DNA of 64,000 nucleotides from FEB-25 sp963726315 (GTDB lineage: Bacteria > Chloroflexota > Anaerolineae > Anaerolineales > UBA4823): NCBI GenBank assembly GCA_963726315.1, contig CAVSBZ010000005.1:62001-126000 (forward strand). Direction: 5' to 3'. Under the pieces are notes generated by a model. That model was not told the DNA's origin. It saw only the letters and a list, made by a program, of their open reading frames with translations, and ran no database searches. Below, piece by piece: positions 54,262-63,394 of this stretch (within the stretch, counting starts at the first letter, position 1; each line of letters opens with the position of its first letter). The position numbers were made by a program, and so were the translations under genes.

Positions 54262-55383
54262 CTATCCACTTATCCTGCCCCCGATCAGCCGCCCAATTCC
54301 ATAGGTGACCGCAGCAGCTGTCAATCCGAATAGGACCATACGGAAGCCAGAATATAACACTGTCCGACCAGTGAACAGGGTGATAGCGGCACCAATGGTG
54401 AATAAACCGATAGCGCTAAGTATCAAGCTGACGATGACCGCAGTGAAACCGCTCAGGAAAATATGGGGAATCACGGGGATGATCGCCCCGACGGAGAACA
54501 GGAAGAATGAAGTGAGCGCAGCCTCCCAGGCGGAACCGCCCAGCTCGGATGGATCAATACTGAGCTCTTCGCGTGCCAATGTATCGAGTGCCGAGGCTGA
54601 GTCGCTGATGATATGCTGAGCCATACTTTGGGCCTCGGCGATCGGCAAGCCGCGTGCTTCGTAAATTAATGCCAACTCTTCGGCCTCCTCCTGCGGGGCT
54701 GCAGCCAGTTCTGCTTTTTCGATCCCTATCTGGTGCTGGTACAGCTCCCGTGAGCTCTGCACCGAAAGCCATTCTCCCAGCGCCATGGAGATAGCGCCGG
54801 CGAGCAAACCCGCTAAACCCGTCACCAGGATGGCTGAATTACTCATTTGAGCCCCCGCTACTCCCATTACCAGGCTTAAGTTGGATACCAACCCATCGTT
54901 GGCTCCCAGGACGGCTGCCCGCAGGGCATTGCCTCCACCGGCACGATGCCTGCCTTCCAGCTGGGCTAATGCACCGCCTCCCATTCCCCCTTGCATGGTT
55001 CTGGTCACCTGGTGAAGCAGCCGATTATGCGATGATTCATCGGCAGCCATCCCGGCGCTGCCAGGGATAAGGGCGTATTTACGTGTATCTTTCTGCTCAT
55101 TACCCATAATCGTTGGAAGCACTGCCGCCACACCCAGGCGTTTGGCTGCCCACGCAAGGGTACGGCTGCGCCAATTCGGTTTAAATGCAGGTACTGCAAC
55201 TCCGGCAGATTTCAATCGTTCCACCCATTCTGCGGCATGCCGGCTTTCCACGGCAGACATACGCCGGTAAACCTCTGCCAGGCGGGGATCCTTCTCAACC
55301 TGTGAAAGTGCGTTATACAGGTAAGCACCATTCAGCTCATCGTTCAGGCTTGCCAATGCAGTGGCATTCATGTTCTCGTCCAT
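54262..55383 (-). CDS. Ferritin-like domain fused to VIT1/CCC1 iron-manganese transporter
   Basis: This 373-residue protein has an N-terminal ferritin-like helical domain (about 10-140) with SLNDELNGAYLYNALSQVE and MSAVESRHAAEWVERLK (the ExxH pair), then a VIT1/CCC1 transporter domain with VLGANDGLVSNLSLVMGVAG, GAISMALGEWLSVQSSRELY, EEAEELALIYEARGLP and SVGAIIPVIPHIFLSG. It has five membrane helices. The fusion is of the rubrerythrin-VIT1 kind (as in MbfA-like proteins), which export or store Fe/Mn. The metal-binding Glu set is visible but not complete by eye. Confidence 0.88.
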   Translation of the reverse strand: MDENMNATALASLNDELNGAYLYNALSQVEKDPRLAEVYRRMSAVESRHAAEWVERLKSAGVAVPAFKPNWRSRTLAWAAKRLGVAAVLPTIMGNEQKDTRKYALIPGSAGMAADESSHNRLLHQVTRTMQGGMGGGALAQLEGRHRAGGGNALRAAVLGANDGLVSNLSLVMGVAGAQMSNSAILVTGLAGLLAGAISMALGEWLSVQSSRELYQHQIGIEKAELAAAPQEEAEELALIYEARGLPIAEAQSMAQHIISDSASALDTLAREELSIDPSELGGSAWEAALTSFFLFSVGAIIPVIPHIFLSGFTAVIVSLILSAIGLFTIGAAITLFTGRTVLYSGFRMVLFGLTAAAVTYGIGRLIGGRISG

Positions 55384-55592
55384 GGTTTTCTCCGGTTCTA
55401 TGGGATTAATAAGCGCTCGTCTATCTTACCACTTCCAAATCGATTTATCATTCTAACTGACCACGATTTTTACAGTATTTGAGGTTACCCAGACACCGGT
55501 TAAAAAGTCACCTGGTTGAAATAGTATATAATTGCGAGCATGTGGTCTGCATTCAGGGCAATTCGATCACAATTGGATAAGGCCAGGTACGA

Positions 55593-57087
55593 ATGACTGC
55601 CCCCAATATTAACAAGCGGAGCAGTTTTTTTTCCAATGTACTTAAGCTCGTAAGCGGCACCACACTCGCTCAACTTATCACCATCCTCACAGCCCCGATA
55701 ATCTCACGCCTTTTTGCTCCAGAAGCATTCGGTGTGCTCAATGTATTCACCTCGCTGATCGGGATCATCTCCATTGTGATCTGTTTACGCTACGAATATG
55801 CGATCATGCTGCCGAAGGATGATGCCGACGCAGGGAATCTATTTGCCCTCTGCCTGGTGATCGCCTTCGGGATCAGTGCAGCCTGTGGTCTATTTTTATT
55901 GGTTTTTGGTCAAAACCTGGCCAACCTCTTAAAATCCCCTGATCTATATAAGTATTTCTGGCTGATCCCCATCGGCTTGTTCATCCAGGGATTATTTGCG
56001 GCATTGAACTACTGGAACTCGCGCACGAAACATTTCGGTCGGCTCTCCATCGCCAGGGTGGCGGCTTCTCTAACTACCAGCGCACTCCCAATATTCCTGG
56101 CATTTCTCGGTCGGGCTAATGCAGCCAGCTTGATTTTTTCATATCTGGCGGGCACATTCATATTTGCCATCGTGCTTGGGGTGCAGGTCCTTAAAGATTA
56201 CGGATCATTCTTGATCAATAATATACACAAGTCGCAAATAGTAGCTAATCTCAAGCGATATCGCAAATTTCCTCTGGTTGAACTCGTGGAGCAGTTTTAT
56301 CAACAATCTTTCCTGGCAGCTGCCATCGCTAATGCTGCTATATTTTTTCTCCGAGAAAGTGGTAGGTTATTATGGGTTATCGAATCGGATGATTGTGCTG
56401 CCGATGACATTGATTGGAAGCGCGATTGCGCAAGTTTTTTACCAGCGGTCAGCAGAACTACGATCGAATCCAGCCAGCCTGTCACTATCAGTTGAGTTGG
56501 TTTTCCGCCGCCTGGTTGCCATCGGCTTGTTCCCTGCAGTGGTTTTGGGGATTGCAGGTCCGGAGCTTTTCGGGATTGTATTTGGAGCAAACTGGGTGGA
56601 AGCTGGACGTTACGCACAGATTCTAAGCCCATGGATGTTCATCCTATTCATTTCTTCTCCTCTTTCCACCCTGTTCGCAACCCTTGAAAGACAGGAATTA
56701 GCATTAATCGTTAATTCCATCATCCTTATTTCCCGGGTTATCGCCCTGGTAATCGGCGGTTTGACCAATAATATTTACTTCACATTGGTCATATGGTCTG
56801 CTACAGGAGTCCTGGTCTATGGGGGCCTAGCCTTGGGATTACTCAAACTTACCCAGGTTCCATGGGGTAGGGCTTTCAGTTCAGTTTTACAGTATTCATT
56901 ATTTGCAGCCATACCAGCCCTGCTGCTGGTTGCTGCAACGAACCGGCTCGCCTCATTTTCGATCTTGATGGTCATTAGCACTGCTTGCATCAGCATCGCA
57001 TATTATGCAATCGTATTGATCAAAGATCGCAGTTTACAAGCTTATATACTTGCCCTAATTCCCCAACGGACATCTCGCCCGGGTTAA
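55593..57087 (+). pseudogene. Polysaccharide flippase (Wzx/MATE-like), frame-disrupted
   Basis: Two reading frames together make one oligosaccharide flippase of about 495 residues with 12 to 14 helices. The first (55593 on) starts NIFKRSSF-like and carries TTLAQLITILTAPIISRLFA and FALCLVIAFGISAACGLFLL. The second (from 56281) carries NSWSSFINNLSWQLPSLMLL and FFSEKVVGYYGLSNRMIVLP. The join is KFPLV to NSWSSF at about 56274-56281, where one extra base (for example G at 56280) shifts the frame. Without it the protein is normal for the Polysacc_synt family. It could be a sequencing error, a recent inactivation or, less likely, recoding. The flippase would move lipid-linked glycan for the following genes. 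Confidence 0.85.
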
Positions 57088-57091
57088 CGGA

Positions 57092-57889
57092 ATGAAGAAT
57101 CAATACAGCCAGGCTTATTTCAATAACCCGGAAATTTGGTCACCTGAAACCTGGCAACAGCGTGACGGCGACAGGGAACGTGCCAGATATGCTGCAGAAT
57201 GGCTGCCAGCAGACGCGTACTCAGTTATAGACGTTGGTTGCGGTAATGGTGTCTATACTGATTTGCCAGAACCGAATCGATTTAAAGTTGGATTGGACCT
57301 GAGTCGAGTTGCTCTGCAACATATCTCTGCCCCGCGCCTGCAGGCGAATGCTTCCCGGCTTCCTTTTGAGGATGGGTCATTTGATGCCAGTTTGAGCATG
57401 GAAATGCTGGAACACCTTCCTGAACCAATCTATGAGGATGTATTGAGCGAGCTGAAGCGGTTGGCGCGGAAATATATTTTGATCACGGTACCTTATAATG
57501 AGCGGCTAAAATATAACACTGTGGTTTGCCCGGCATGTCGAAATGTTTTCCATCCATATCATCACCTGAGGCAGTACCAGGCGAAGGATATCAAAACGTT
57601 GTTCGGATCCGATGTCCAGCTTGCCAAATTAACCAGCTTGGTACCAGTCAGGCGAGAAGCGCTGCCCTTCCTATGGAACATTATCCGGGTATATCAGCAC
57701 CGCGGGGGTAAAAACTTCCCTAAAACCGCGGTGTGCCCACGATGTGGATATACCTCGGGTGATAGCTCAGCTGAATATAAAGAAATAGTCCACAGCCACA
57801 AGGGAAACTCAACTATTAAACATCTCTGGCCAATGCGCACAACATTTACATGGTGGATGGCGTTATATAGGAAAGAAATAAGCCGATGA
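57092..57889 (+). CDS. Class I SAM-dependent methyltransferase
   Basis: This 265-residue methyltransferase has the SAM loop YSVIDVGCGNGVYTDLPE (about 48), GLDLSRVAL, EDGSFDASLSMEMLEHLPEP and YILITVPYNE. A region in the middle has CPACRNVFHPYHH and a later CPRCGYTSG, which form two Cys pairs that probably bind zinc, unusual for the family. It probably methylates a glycan or glycolipid in this cluster. It follows the flippase by five bases and overlaps the next gene by ATGA. Confidence 0.85.
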   Translation: MKNQYSQAYFNNPEIWSPETWQQRDGDRERARYAAEWLPADAYSVIDVGCGNGVYTDLPEPNRFKVGLDLSRVALQHISAPRLQANASRLPFEDGSFDASLSMEMLEHLPEPIYEDVLSELKRLARKYILITVPYNERLKYNTVVCPACRNVFHPYHHLRQYQAKDIKTLFGSDVQLAKLTSLVPVRREALPFLWNIIRVYQHRGGKNFPKTAVCPRCGYTSGDSSAEYKEIVHSHKGNSTIKHLWPMRTTFTWWMALYRKEISR

Positions 57890-59173
57890 ATGGTAAGCCA
57901 GGTGTACTGATGATTGCTTATTACTTCCCTCCCATGGGTGGGGCGGGTGTGCAGCGCACGCTTAAGTTTGTGAAGTATTTGCCTGAGTATGGTTGGCAGC
58001 CGCATGTGCTCACCGTCCGAGATTCTTCCAGGCTCCAGGATTCGAGCCTCGCCAGTGAAATCCCTGACGGGTTGTCGGTTACACGCACACCCATCCTGCA
58101 TTTACCTTCGCAATTGCCCTGGCGATTGCGCAACTTCATCAGCCGCTGGTTTCTGATCGTCGATGGACAGATAGGTTGGCTGCCATTTGCAAATGATCCA
58201 GGGCGAAGGGTGATCGAGGAGCACAAAGTAAGGATAATCTATTCGACATCTGCGCCATACACTGCACACCTGATTGCGCGCCGCCTGCAACGGCAAACAC
58301 ACCTGCCGTGGGTGGCAGATTTCCGCGATCCGTGGATGGGGAATACGCTGGTAAATTACCCCACTGAATTTCATCGGCGATTAAATAAACGGTTGGAATA
58401 CAGTATTTTTAGCGAAGCAGATCGGGTGATATTAAATACTGAAGGATCGCTCCAGTATTACGCCCGGGAATATCCAGATCTACCGGCTGGAAAGTTGGTG
58501 ACCATTCCCAATGGTTATGACCAAGATGATATACCGAATATAAGCCCGGATCAAATAAAGAAAACCATCTTTACTATTGTTCACCTGGGTTCCCTGTATC
58601 ATAAAACGCGATCGAGCGAATTTTTTTTTAACGGCACTCCGCAAGGCGTTAGATGCCGGCAGCTTACCACCGGATAAGCTACGGGTTCGGTTTATTGGCA
58701 ACCTAGACAGAGAAACGCAAGGATTTGTTAATTATCTAAAGCTCGATGGAAACGTCGAGGTTATGGGATATCTACCCCATCAGCAGGCATTGAGCCACCT
58801 GATTGCTGCTGATCTGCTATTGCTCATTCCGTCGCATGGCACCGGGAGCGAACTTTTCGTCCCCGCCAAACTGTACGAATATCTGGCGTGCAAGAAACCC
58901 ATCTTCTGCCTGGCGGATCCTGGGGATTGCGCTGACTTGATCCACAGGGCACATTCAGGCGTTATTGTGCCTCCCACCGATATTGATAAAATTATAGACC
59001 AGTTTGTAAGCTTGTTCCACTTATGGCAAAATGGACAACTATCCATTGAGCCAGATCTAAGTTTTATTCAAACCTTCGAACGTCGGCATCTGACTGGGCA
59101 GCTCGCTGGTATTTTGGATGAGTTAATCGAGCAAATGGGTGACCGGCAAATGGAATGTCATGCCTTTAAATGA
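57886..59173 (+). pseudogene. GT4-type glycosyltransferase, disrupted in a nine-T tract
   Basis: The first frame (57886-58677) gives MIAYYFPPMGGAGVQRTLKF and later DFRDPWMGNTL, DRVILNTEG and TIPNGYDQDD. The second (through 59173) gives LTALRKALDAGSLP, FIGNLDRETQGFVNY and GSELFVPAKLYEYLACKKPI, the donor-binding domain. They join at the T9 run (58621-58629): with eight Ts the frame reads through as SSEFFLTALRKAL. Together this makes one GT-B glycosyltransferase of about 430 residues. A T-tract in a surface-glycan gene could be a phase-variation switch or an indel error. Its start overlaps the methyltransferase stop. Confidence 0.85.
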
Positions 59174-59248
59174 AGGCTCAACCTTAATTGAGTAACATAA
59201 TTCCATGTCTCATAAAGCAGGAAATCAGACCTTAAGAGTGAATATTTC

Positions 59249-60379
59249 ATGAGACTATGTTTCATATCTGATCCCAATAGTATTCACACCCGGAGATGGG
59301 TAAGCTGGTTCGCTCAACATGGTCATTCTATTTGCCTGGTGGCTGATATTCCTTCACGAGAGCCATGGCCAGGGATTGAATTAGTTGACCTATCAAAATA
59401 TTTCTATGCTCCGATTATTCGGTTTCCAATCTGGGTTCTTATATTAAGGCAAATTCTCCACCGCTGGAAACCGGAAATTTTGCATGCCCACCGGGTTAAC
59501 TCGGCCGGGTGGATAGGAGCATTCAGCGGTTTCCACCCCTACATGGTAACACCTTGGGGATCGGATGTGTTCATTCAACCTAGTCGCTCCAGGGTAGCGC
59601 GCATCCTGGCCAGATATACCCTGAAACGGGCAGATTTAATCACCACCAATTCCCAATCAATGAGTGAGCAGGTGATCCGATTAGGCGCGCATGAAGCCGC
59701 CATCAAACGGGTCCAATTTGGGGTGGAAACGGATGTTTTCAATCCGAACGCGTCCACTACTCAGGAGCGAATTGACCTGAGGCGGCGTTTATCGCTACCG
59801 ATGGATGCACCATTGGTGGTCAGCCCACGCGCCATCCGCCCGTTGTATAACATTGACATCATCCTAAAATCAATTCCATTGGTGCGCCAGAGCTTCCCTG
59901 ATGCAATATTCCTGTTTACTGATTACAACCGCGATCCGGAGTATAAGCAGCACCTGGATGGGGTTGTTCGCAAGCTGGGGCTTGAAGAATATATCCGCTG
60001 GCTGCCTCCTATCAGCAGCCGATCTGAAATGGCAGAGCTCTATCGAATGAGCATGGTTGTGGTATCGGTGCCATTTTCAGACGGTACACCGGTTTCGGTG
60101 TTGGAAGCCATGGCTTGTGGAACACCGGTGATCGCTTCAGACTTGCCCTCTCTGCGCGAGTTTATTACCAACGGAGAGAATGGCTGGTTAGTGCCGGTGG
60201 GGGAGACAGTCCCATTAGCCAGTGCCATTGCTCAGCACCTCGCTCAGCCTGAGCTGGCTCGAGAAATGGGACTAAAAGCTAACCAGGTAGTGGTAAAAAA
60301 CTTTAATTACGACAAGGAAATGAAACTGACCGAATCAATCTATACAGGATTGGTTAAATCCTGGCAAGACCGTCGGTGA
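59249..60379 (+). CDS. GT4-family glycosyltransferase
   Basis: This 376-residue GT-B enzyme has an N-terminal acceptor domain (MRLCFISDPNSIHTRRWVSW, HAHRVNSAGWIGAF, TPWGSDVFIQ) and a C-terminal donor domain with VQFGVETDVFNP, VVSPRAIRPLYNID, LPPISSRSEMAELYRMSMVV and the family signature SVLEAMACGTPVIASDLPSL (E-x7-E type). It probably adds a sugar in the surface-polysaccharide pathway. The preceding gap of 75 bases suggests the same transcript as the disrupted glycosyltransferase. Confidence 0.9.
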   Translation: MRLCFISDPNSIHTRRWVSWFAQHGHSICLVADIPSREPWPGIELVDLSKYFYAPIIRFPIWVLILRQILHRWKPEILHAHRVNSAGWIGAFSGFHPYMVTPWGSDVFIQPSRSRVARILARYTLKRADLITTNSQSMSEQVIRLGAHEAAIKRVQFGVETDVFNPNASTTQERIDLRRRLSLPMDAPLVVSPRAIRPLYNIDIILKSIPLVRQSFPDAIFLFTDYNRDPEYKQHLDGVVRKLGLEEYIRWLPPISSRSEMAELYRMSMVVVSVPFSDGTPVSVLEAMACGTPVIASDLPSLREFITNGENGWLVPVGETVPLASAIAQHLAQPELAREMGLKANQVVVKNFNYDKEMKLTESIYTGLVKSWQDRR

Positions 60380-60611
60380 CCCTCAATTCTTCAGACCAAT
60401 TTTGCGATCTCTTTGAAAAGACATCCTTCATGGCTGTTACTCCAGATCACAAAATTACAATTCCGAAGAATCACTGGCCTGATGTAGGTGATTGTTGTTT
60501 TCAAAACTGAAGGAACTAACGCCATGTAAAGATGATGTGTAATATCTAGATTTCCTCAGGTTTTCCGGGTAAAAATTTTAATTTTTAGGCAATAATAATG
60601 GGGGTATACTT

Positions 60612-61607
60612 GTGCCTCGAAACCACAAAAGTTGTATTGACATGTTGATATCATTATCTCCCAACAACGCGTCCAAGCATGGGGGGAAAAAAGATCTGCC
60701 TGCCAGGATCACGAAGGCTGCCAGTAAACAAACCTATTACATAATCCGCTTACTGGCGGACCGAGTCCGGATGCAAGACGCATTCCGTGCCTACGCTTAT
60801 TTTCGCTGGGTCGATGACCAACTTGATACGAATACAGGGCCTATTCAGGATAAGCAGGCGATTTTAACCCGTCAGTGTTCTCTGTTAGAAGCATGTTACA
60901 ACAGGAAACCAACTGAACTCCTTTACCCAGAGGAACAAATGTTGGTGGATCTGGTTGGAAATGATTCCGAAAAAGACTCCGGTTTGCAAGCCTACCTTAG
61001 TAACATGATGAACGTAATGGAATTCGATGTCGGGCGGTGTGGTCGGGTCATCTCCCAAGTAGAGTTATCCCAATACACCCTCTGGCTATCTAAGGCAGTC
61101 ACAGAATACATGTTTTACTTCATTGGTCATCGAGATCCACCTCCACAAGGTGCCGCCCGTTATCATGCTGTGTGTGGGGCGCATGTGGTGCATATGCTGA
61201 GGGATATGGTGGGCGATATCGAATTAGGTTATTTCAATATCCCCGCTGAGGTTATGGATGGTGAGAACATATCCCTGGACCGAATGGGTGATGGACCGTT
61301 CCGAAAATGGGTCTACGAGAGGGGACAGCTGGCGCACGAATATTTGGATGCAGGCAGGCAATACATTTCGCAGGTAAAAAACTTCCGCTTACGACTGGCG
61401 GGGTTTAGCTACCTGGCGCGCTTCGAATGGCAGCTGAAAGCGATCGAACAAGATCAATATTGCCTGCGCCTTGAGTATCCTGAACGGAAACACTTCAAAG
61501 CAGCACTATGGATGGTCTGGCGCGTAATCGGGTCATTTCTAAACCTACCCCGGACGAAAAACACACCAACTGAAAACTTGATATTTACTGATCATTGCGA
61601 GGAATAA
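60612..61607 (+). CDS. crtB: Squalene/phytoene synthase family protein
   Basis: This 331-residue trans-isoprenyl synthase condenses two prenyl diphosphates head to head. The first Asp motif is YFRWVDDQLDT (about 66) and the second MLRDMVGDIELGYFNIP (about 196). The start is uncertain: a GTG at 60612 or an ATG at 60642. With the next gene it forms a tight pair (one-base overlap), the classic crtB-crtI order, so phytoene synthase is the most likely role. Squalene synthase or an HpnC/D-type enzyme is possible on sequence alone. No prenyl-diphosphate synthase gene is in the window. Confidence 0.8.
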   Translation: MPRNHKSCIDMLISLSPNNASKHGGKKDLPARITKAASKQTYYIIRLLADRVRMQDAFRAYAYFRWVDDQLDTNTGPIQDKQAILTRQCSLLEACYNRKPTELLYPEEQMLVDLVGNDSEKDSGLQAYLSNMMNVMEFDVGRCGRVISQVELSQYTLWLSKAVTEYMFYFIGHRDPPPQGAARYHAVCGAHVVHMLRDMVGDIELGYFNIPAEVMDGENISLDRMGDGPFRKWVYERGQLAHEYLDAGRQYISQVKNFRLRLAGFSYLARFEWQLKAIEQDQYCLRLEYPERKHFKAALWMVWRVIGSFLNLPRTKNTPTENLIFTDHCEE

Positions 61608-63097
61608 TGAAATCCAAATCTGTGGCGATAATCGGTGCCGGGATCGGGGGTATTTGTGCGGCAATTCACCTGGCAGCAAAAGGGATCCATGTGACCGTGT
61701 TTGAAAGGAATCCCAATCCAGGCGGACGGTGTGATTGGATTGAGCGTGATGGCCACCATTTTGACGTTGGACCAACCCTGATGGTCATGCAACCCATTTA
61801 TGCAGCTGAATTTAAATCCCTGGGTACACCGATGGAAGAGTTGCTTGATCTCCAAAAAGTTGACCCTTCCTACCGGCTGGTTTTCGACGACGGCAGCCAG
61901 CTGGCACTCACTGCAGATGTACAATCGCTCAAAGATCAGCTGGAATCGATCGAGCCAGGCGCATTTCAAGGGTTCCAGCGTTACCATGAAGAAGGTAGGC
62001 GGCATTATAAACTTAGTATGGAAAAATTGGTGGACAAAGAATTTCGCCGATTCACCGATTTTTTCTCCCTGAGCAACCTTCCCTTGCTGTTCCAGATAAA
62101 ACCGCTGGTAAAACATTATGCCAATATGGCATCTTATTTTGACAACCCACGATTAAAATCAGCATTTTCATTCCAGGATGTATACATGGGGTTAAGCCCG
62201 TTCGAAGCCCCTGCCACCTTTTCTTTAATGCCCTACACTGAGCTGGAGCATGGGGTTTGGTATCCTAAAGGTGGAATGTACAGTATTGTCGAAGCGCTCA
62301 TGACCATTGCCAGAGAGGCTAAAGTGGAGTTTGCTTTCGACACCACGGTAGAGAAGATAAATGTGGACCGCAAGCGTGCTTCGGGGCTCGACCTTGAACA
62401 CAACCAACATATTTCACCGGATATCATCCTGGCGAATGCTGACTTGCCTTACGTCTATAATGAACTGCTGCCAAAAGATGCCCTGGCGAAAAAAATATCG
62501 CGGATGAAATATTCATGTTCGGTGATCAGCTTCTTTTGGGGTGTGGATAAGCCGTATCCCGCCCTTGGTCCGCACACCTTGTTCCTGGCGGATGACTACC
62601 GTCAGAATTTCGTTTCGATCATCCGGGAGTTGGATCTGCCGGCTAATCCCAGCCTATATATCCATGCACCAACCCGGTTGGATCCATCCATGGCTCCAGC
62701 TGGTGAGGAAACGCTCATTGCCATCGTACCTGTGGGTCACTTATCGGAGAATGGCGAGCAGGATTGGGAAAAACTGACAGATCAGGCACGTAAACATGTA
62801 TTTCGCCGGCTGTCGTCCATTGGAATTACCGACCTTGAAGAGCACATCAAGTTTGAGACCACACTTACGCCCCTGTCATGGCGCAAGCGCTATAACCTGG
62901 TCAGGGGTTCGACCCATGGACTTTCGCATAACCTGACCCAGCTGGCGTATTTTCGACCGGCGAACCGGCACCCACACTACCGCAATTTATACTTCGTTGG
63001 CGCCAGCACTCACCCTGGCACGGGTATCCCAACGGCGATGATTTCGGGTAGGCTGGTAGCAAAGCGCATCCTGGACGAGCTTAAAGAATTGGAATAA
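61607..63097 (+). CDS. crtI: Phytoene desaturase-like FAD oxidoreductase
   Basis: This 496-residue enzyme has the FAD loop VAIIGAGIGGICAAIHLAAK and ERNPNPGGRCDWIERDGHHF, the CrtI-type N-terminal GPTLMVMQPIYAAEF, and the CrtI C-terminal motif YFVGASTHPGTGIPTAMISG. All family elements are present. It would desaturate phytoene. The ATG at 61607 overlaps the previous stop (TAATG) with GAGGA before it; the TTG at 61595 is rejected. Relatives that act as CrtN, CrtD or squalene oxidoreductases look similar. Confidence 0.87.
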   Translation: MKSKSVAIIGAGIGGICAAIHLAAKGIHVTVFERNPNPGGRCDWIERDGHHFDVGPTLMVMQPIYAAEFKSLGTPMEELLDLQKVDPSYRLVFDDGSQLALTADVQSLKDQLESIEPGAFQGFQRYHEEGRRHYKLSMEKLVDKEFRRFTDFFSLSNLPLLFQIKPLVKHYANMASYFDNPRLKSAFSFQDVYMGLSPFEAPATFSLMPYTELEHGVWYPKGGMYSIVEALMTIAREAKVEFAFDTTVEKINVDRKRASGLDLEHNQHISPDIILANADLPYVYNELLPKDALAKKISRMKYSCSVISFFWGVDKPYPALGPHTLFLADDYRQNFVSIIRELDLPANPSLYIHAPTRLDPSMAPAGEETLIAIVPVGHLSENGEQDWEKLTDQARKHVFRRLSSIGITDLEEHIKFETTLTPLSWRKRYNLVRGSTHGLSHNLTQLAYFRPANRHPHYRNLYFVGASTHPGTGIPTAMISGRLVAKRILDELKELE

Positions 63098-63186
63098 ATT
63101 TTTTTATCGGTTAACTCGGATTGCCACCTCCTTAGCGGTGTGCGAGGGCAGGTGGTTTACCAGTGTCTCCTGGGTAATAAAAATAC

Positions 63187-63215
63187 TTGACTAAATGGAT
63201 AGTATTTATTATAAT
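63187..63215 (+). promoter_or_regulatory. Promoter of the secreted GH99-like gene
   Basis: TTGACT (63187-63192), 17 bases, TATAAT (63210-63215). It has the same -35 and spacer as the metallophosphatase 2 promoter. The leader is about 170 bases. Confidence 0.75.
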
Positions 63216-63242
63216 AAATACTATAATGGAATTTGAATAGCG

Positions 63243-63266
63243 CACCAATATCTGATTGGTGTTTTT
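63243..63266 (+). terminator. Hairpin with T-run early in the leader
   Basis: CACCAAT/ATTGGTG (63243-63249 with 63255-63261), five-base loop, then TTTTT. It lies about 20-45 bases past the predicted start of transcription, so it may be an attenuator of the gene at 63395. Confidence 0.65.
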
Positions 63267-63394
63267 CCTTTAATTGAGCTCATGTATGGGGTGGAAATAT
63301 AAGCCAAAATAAAGGATTACACAGGGGAAAACGAAGGACAGGCAAGTTCGTTCCGGGGCAGGTCAAAATAAATATAGGTGGGAAATCAACTGGT

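Noticed and set aside
55527..55532. TATAAT before the flippase as a promoter
   Set aside because: No acceptable -35 at 16-18 bases and no extended -10; left out of the features.
60612..63097. Hopanoid-type (HpnC/D/E) assignment for the synthase/oxidoreductase pair
   Set aside because: The second gene has the full CrtI C-terminal motif and no other hopanoid gene is present, so a carotenoid role is more likely, though not proven.
63124..63155. CCACCT/AGGTGG pair after the crtI-like gene as a terminator
   Set aside because: Loop is long and only three Ts follow; not convincing.
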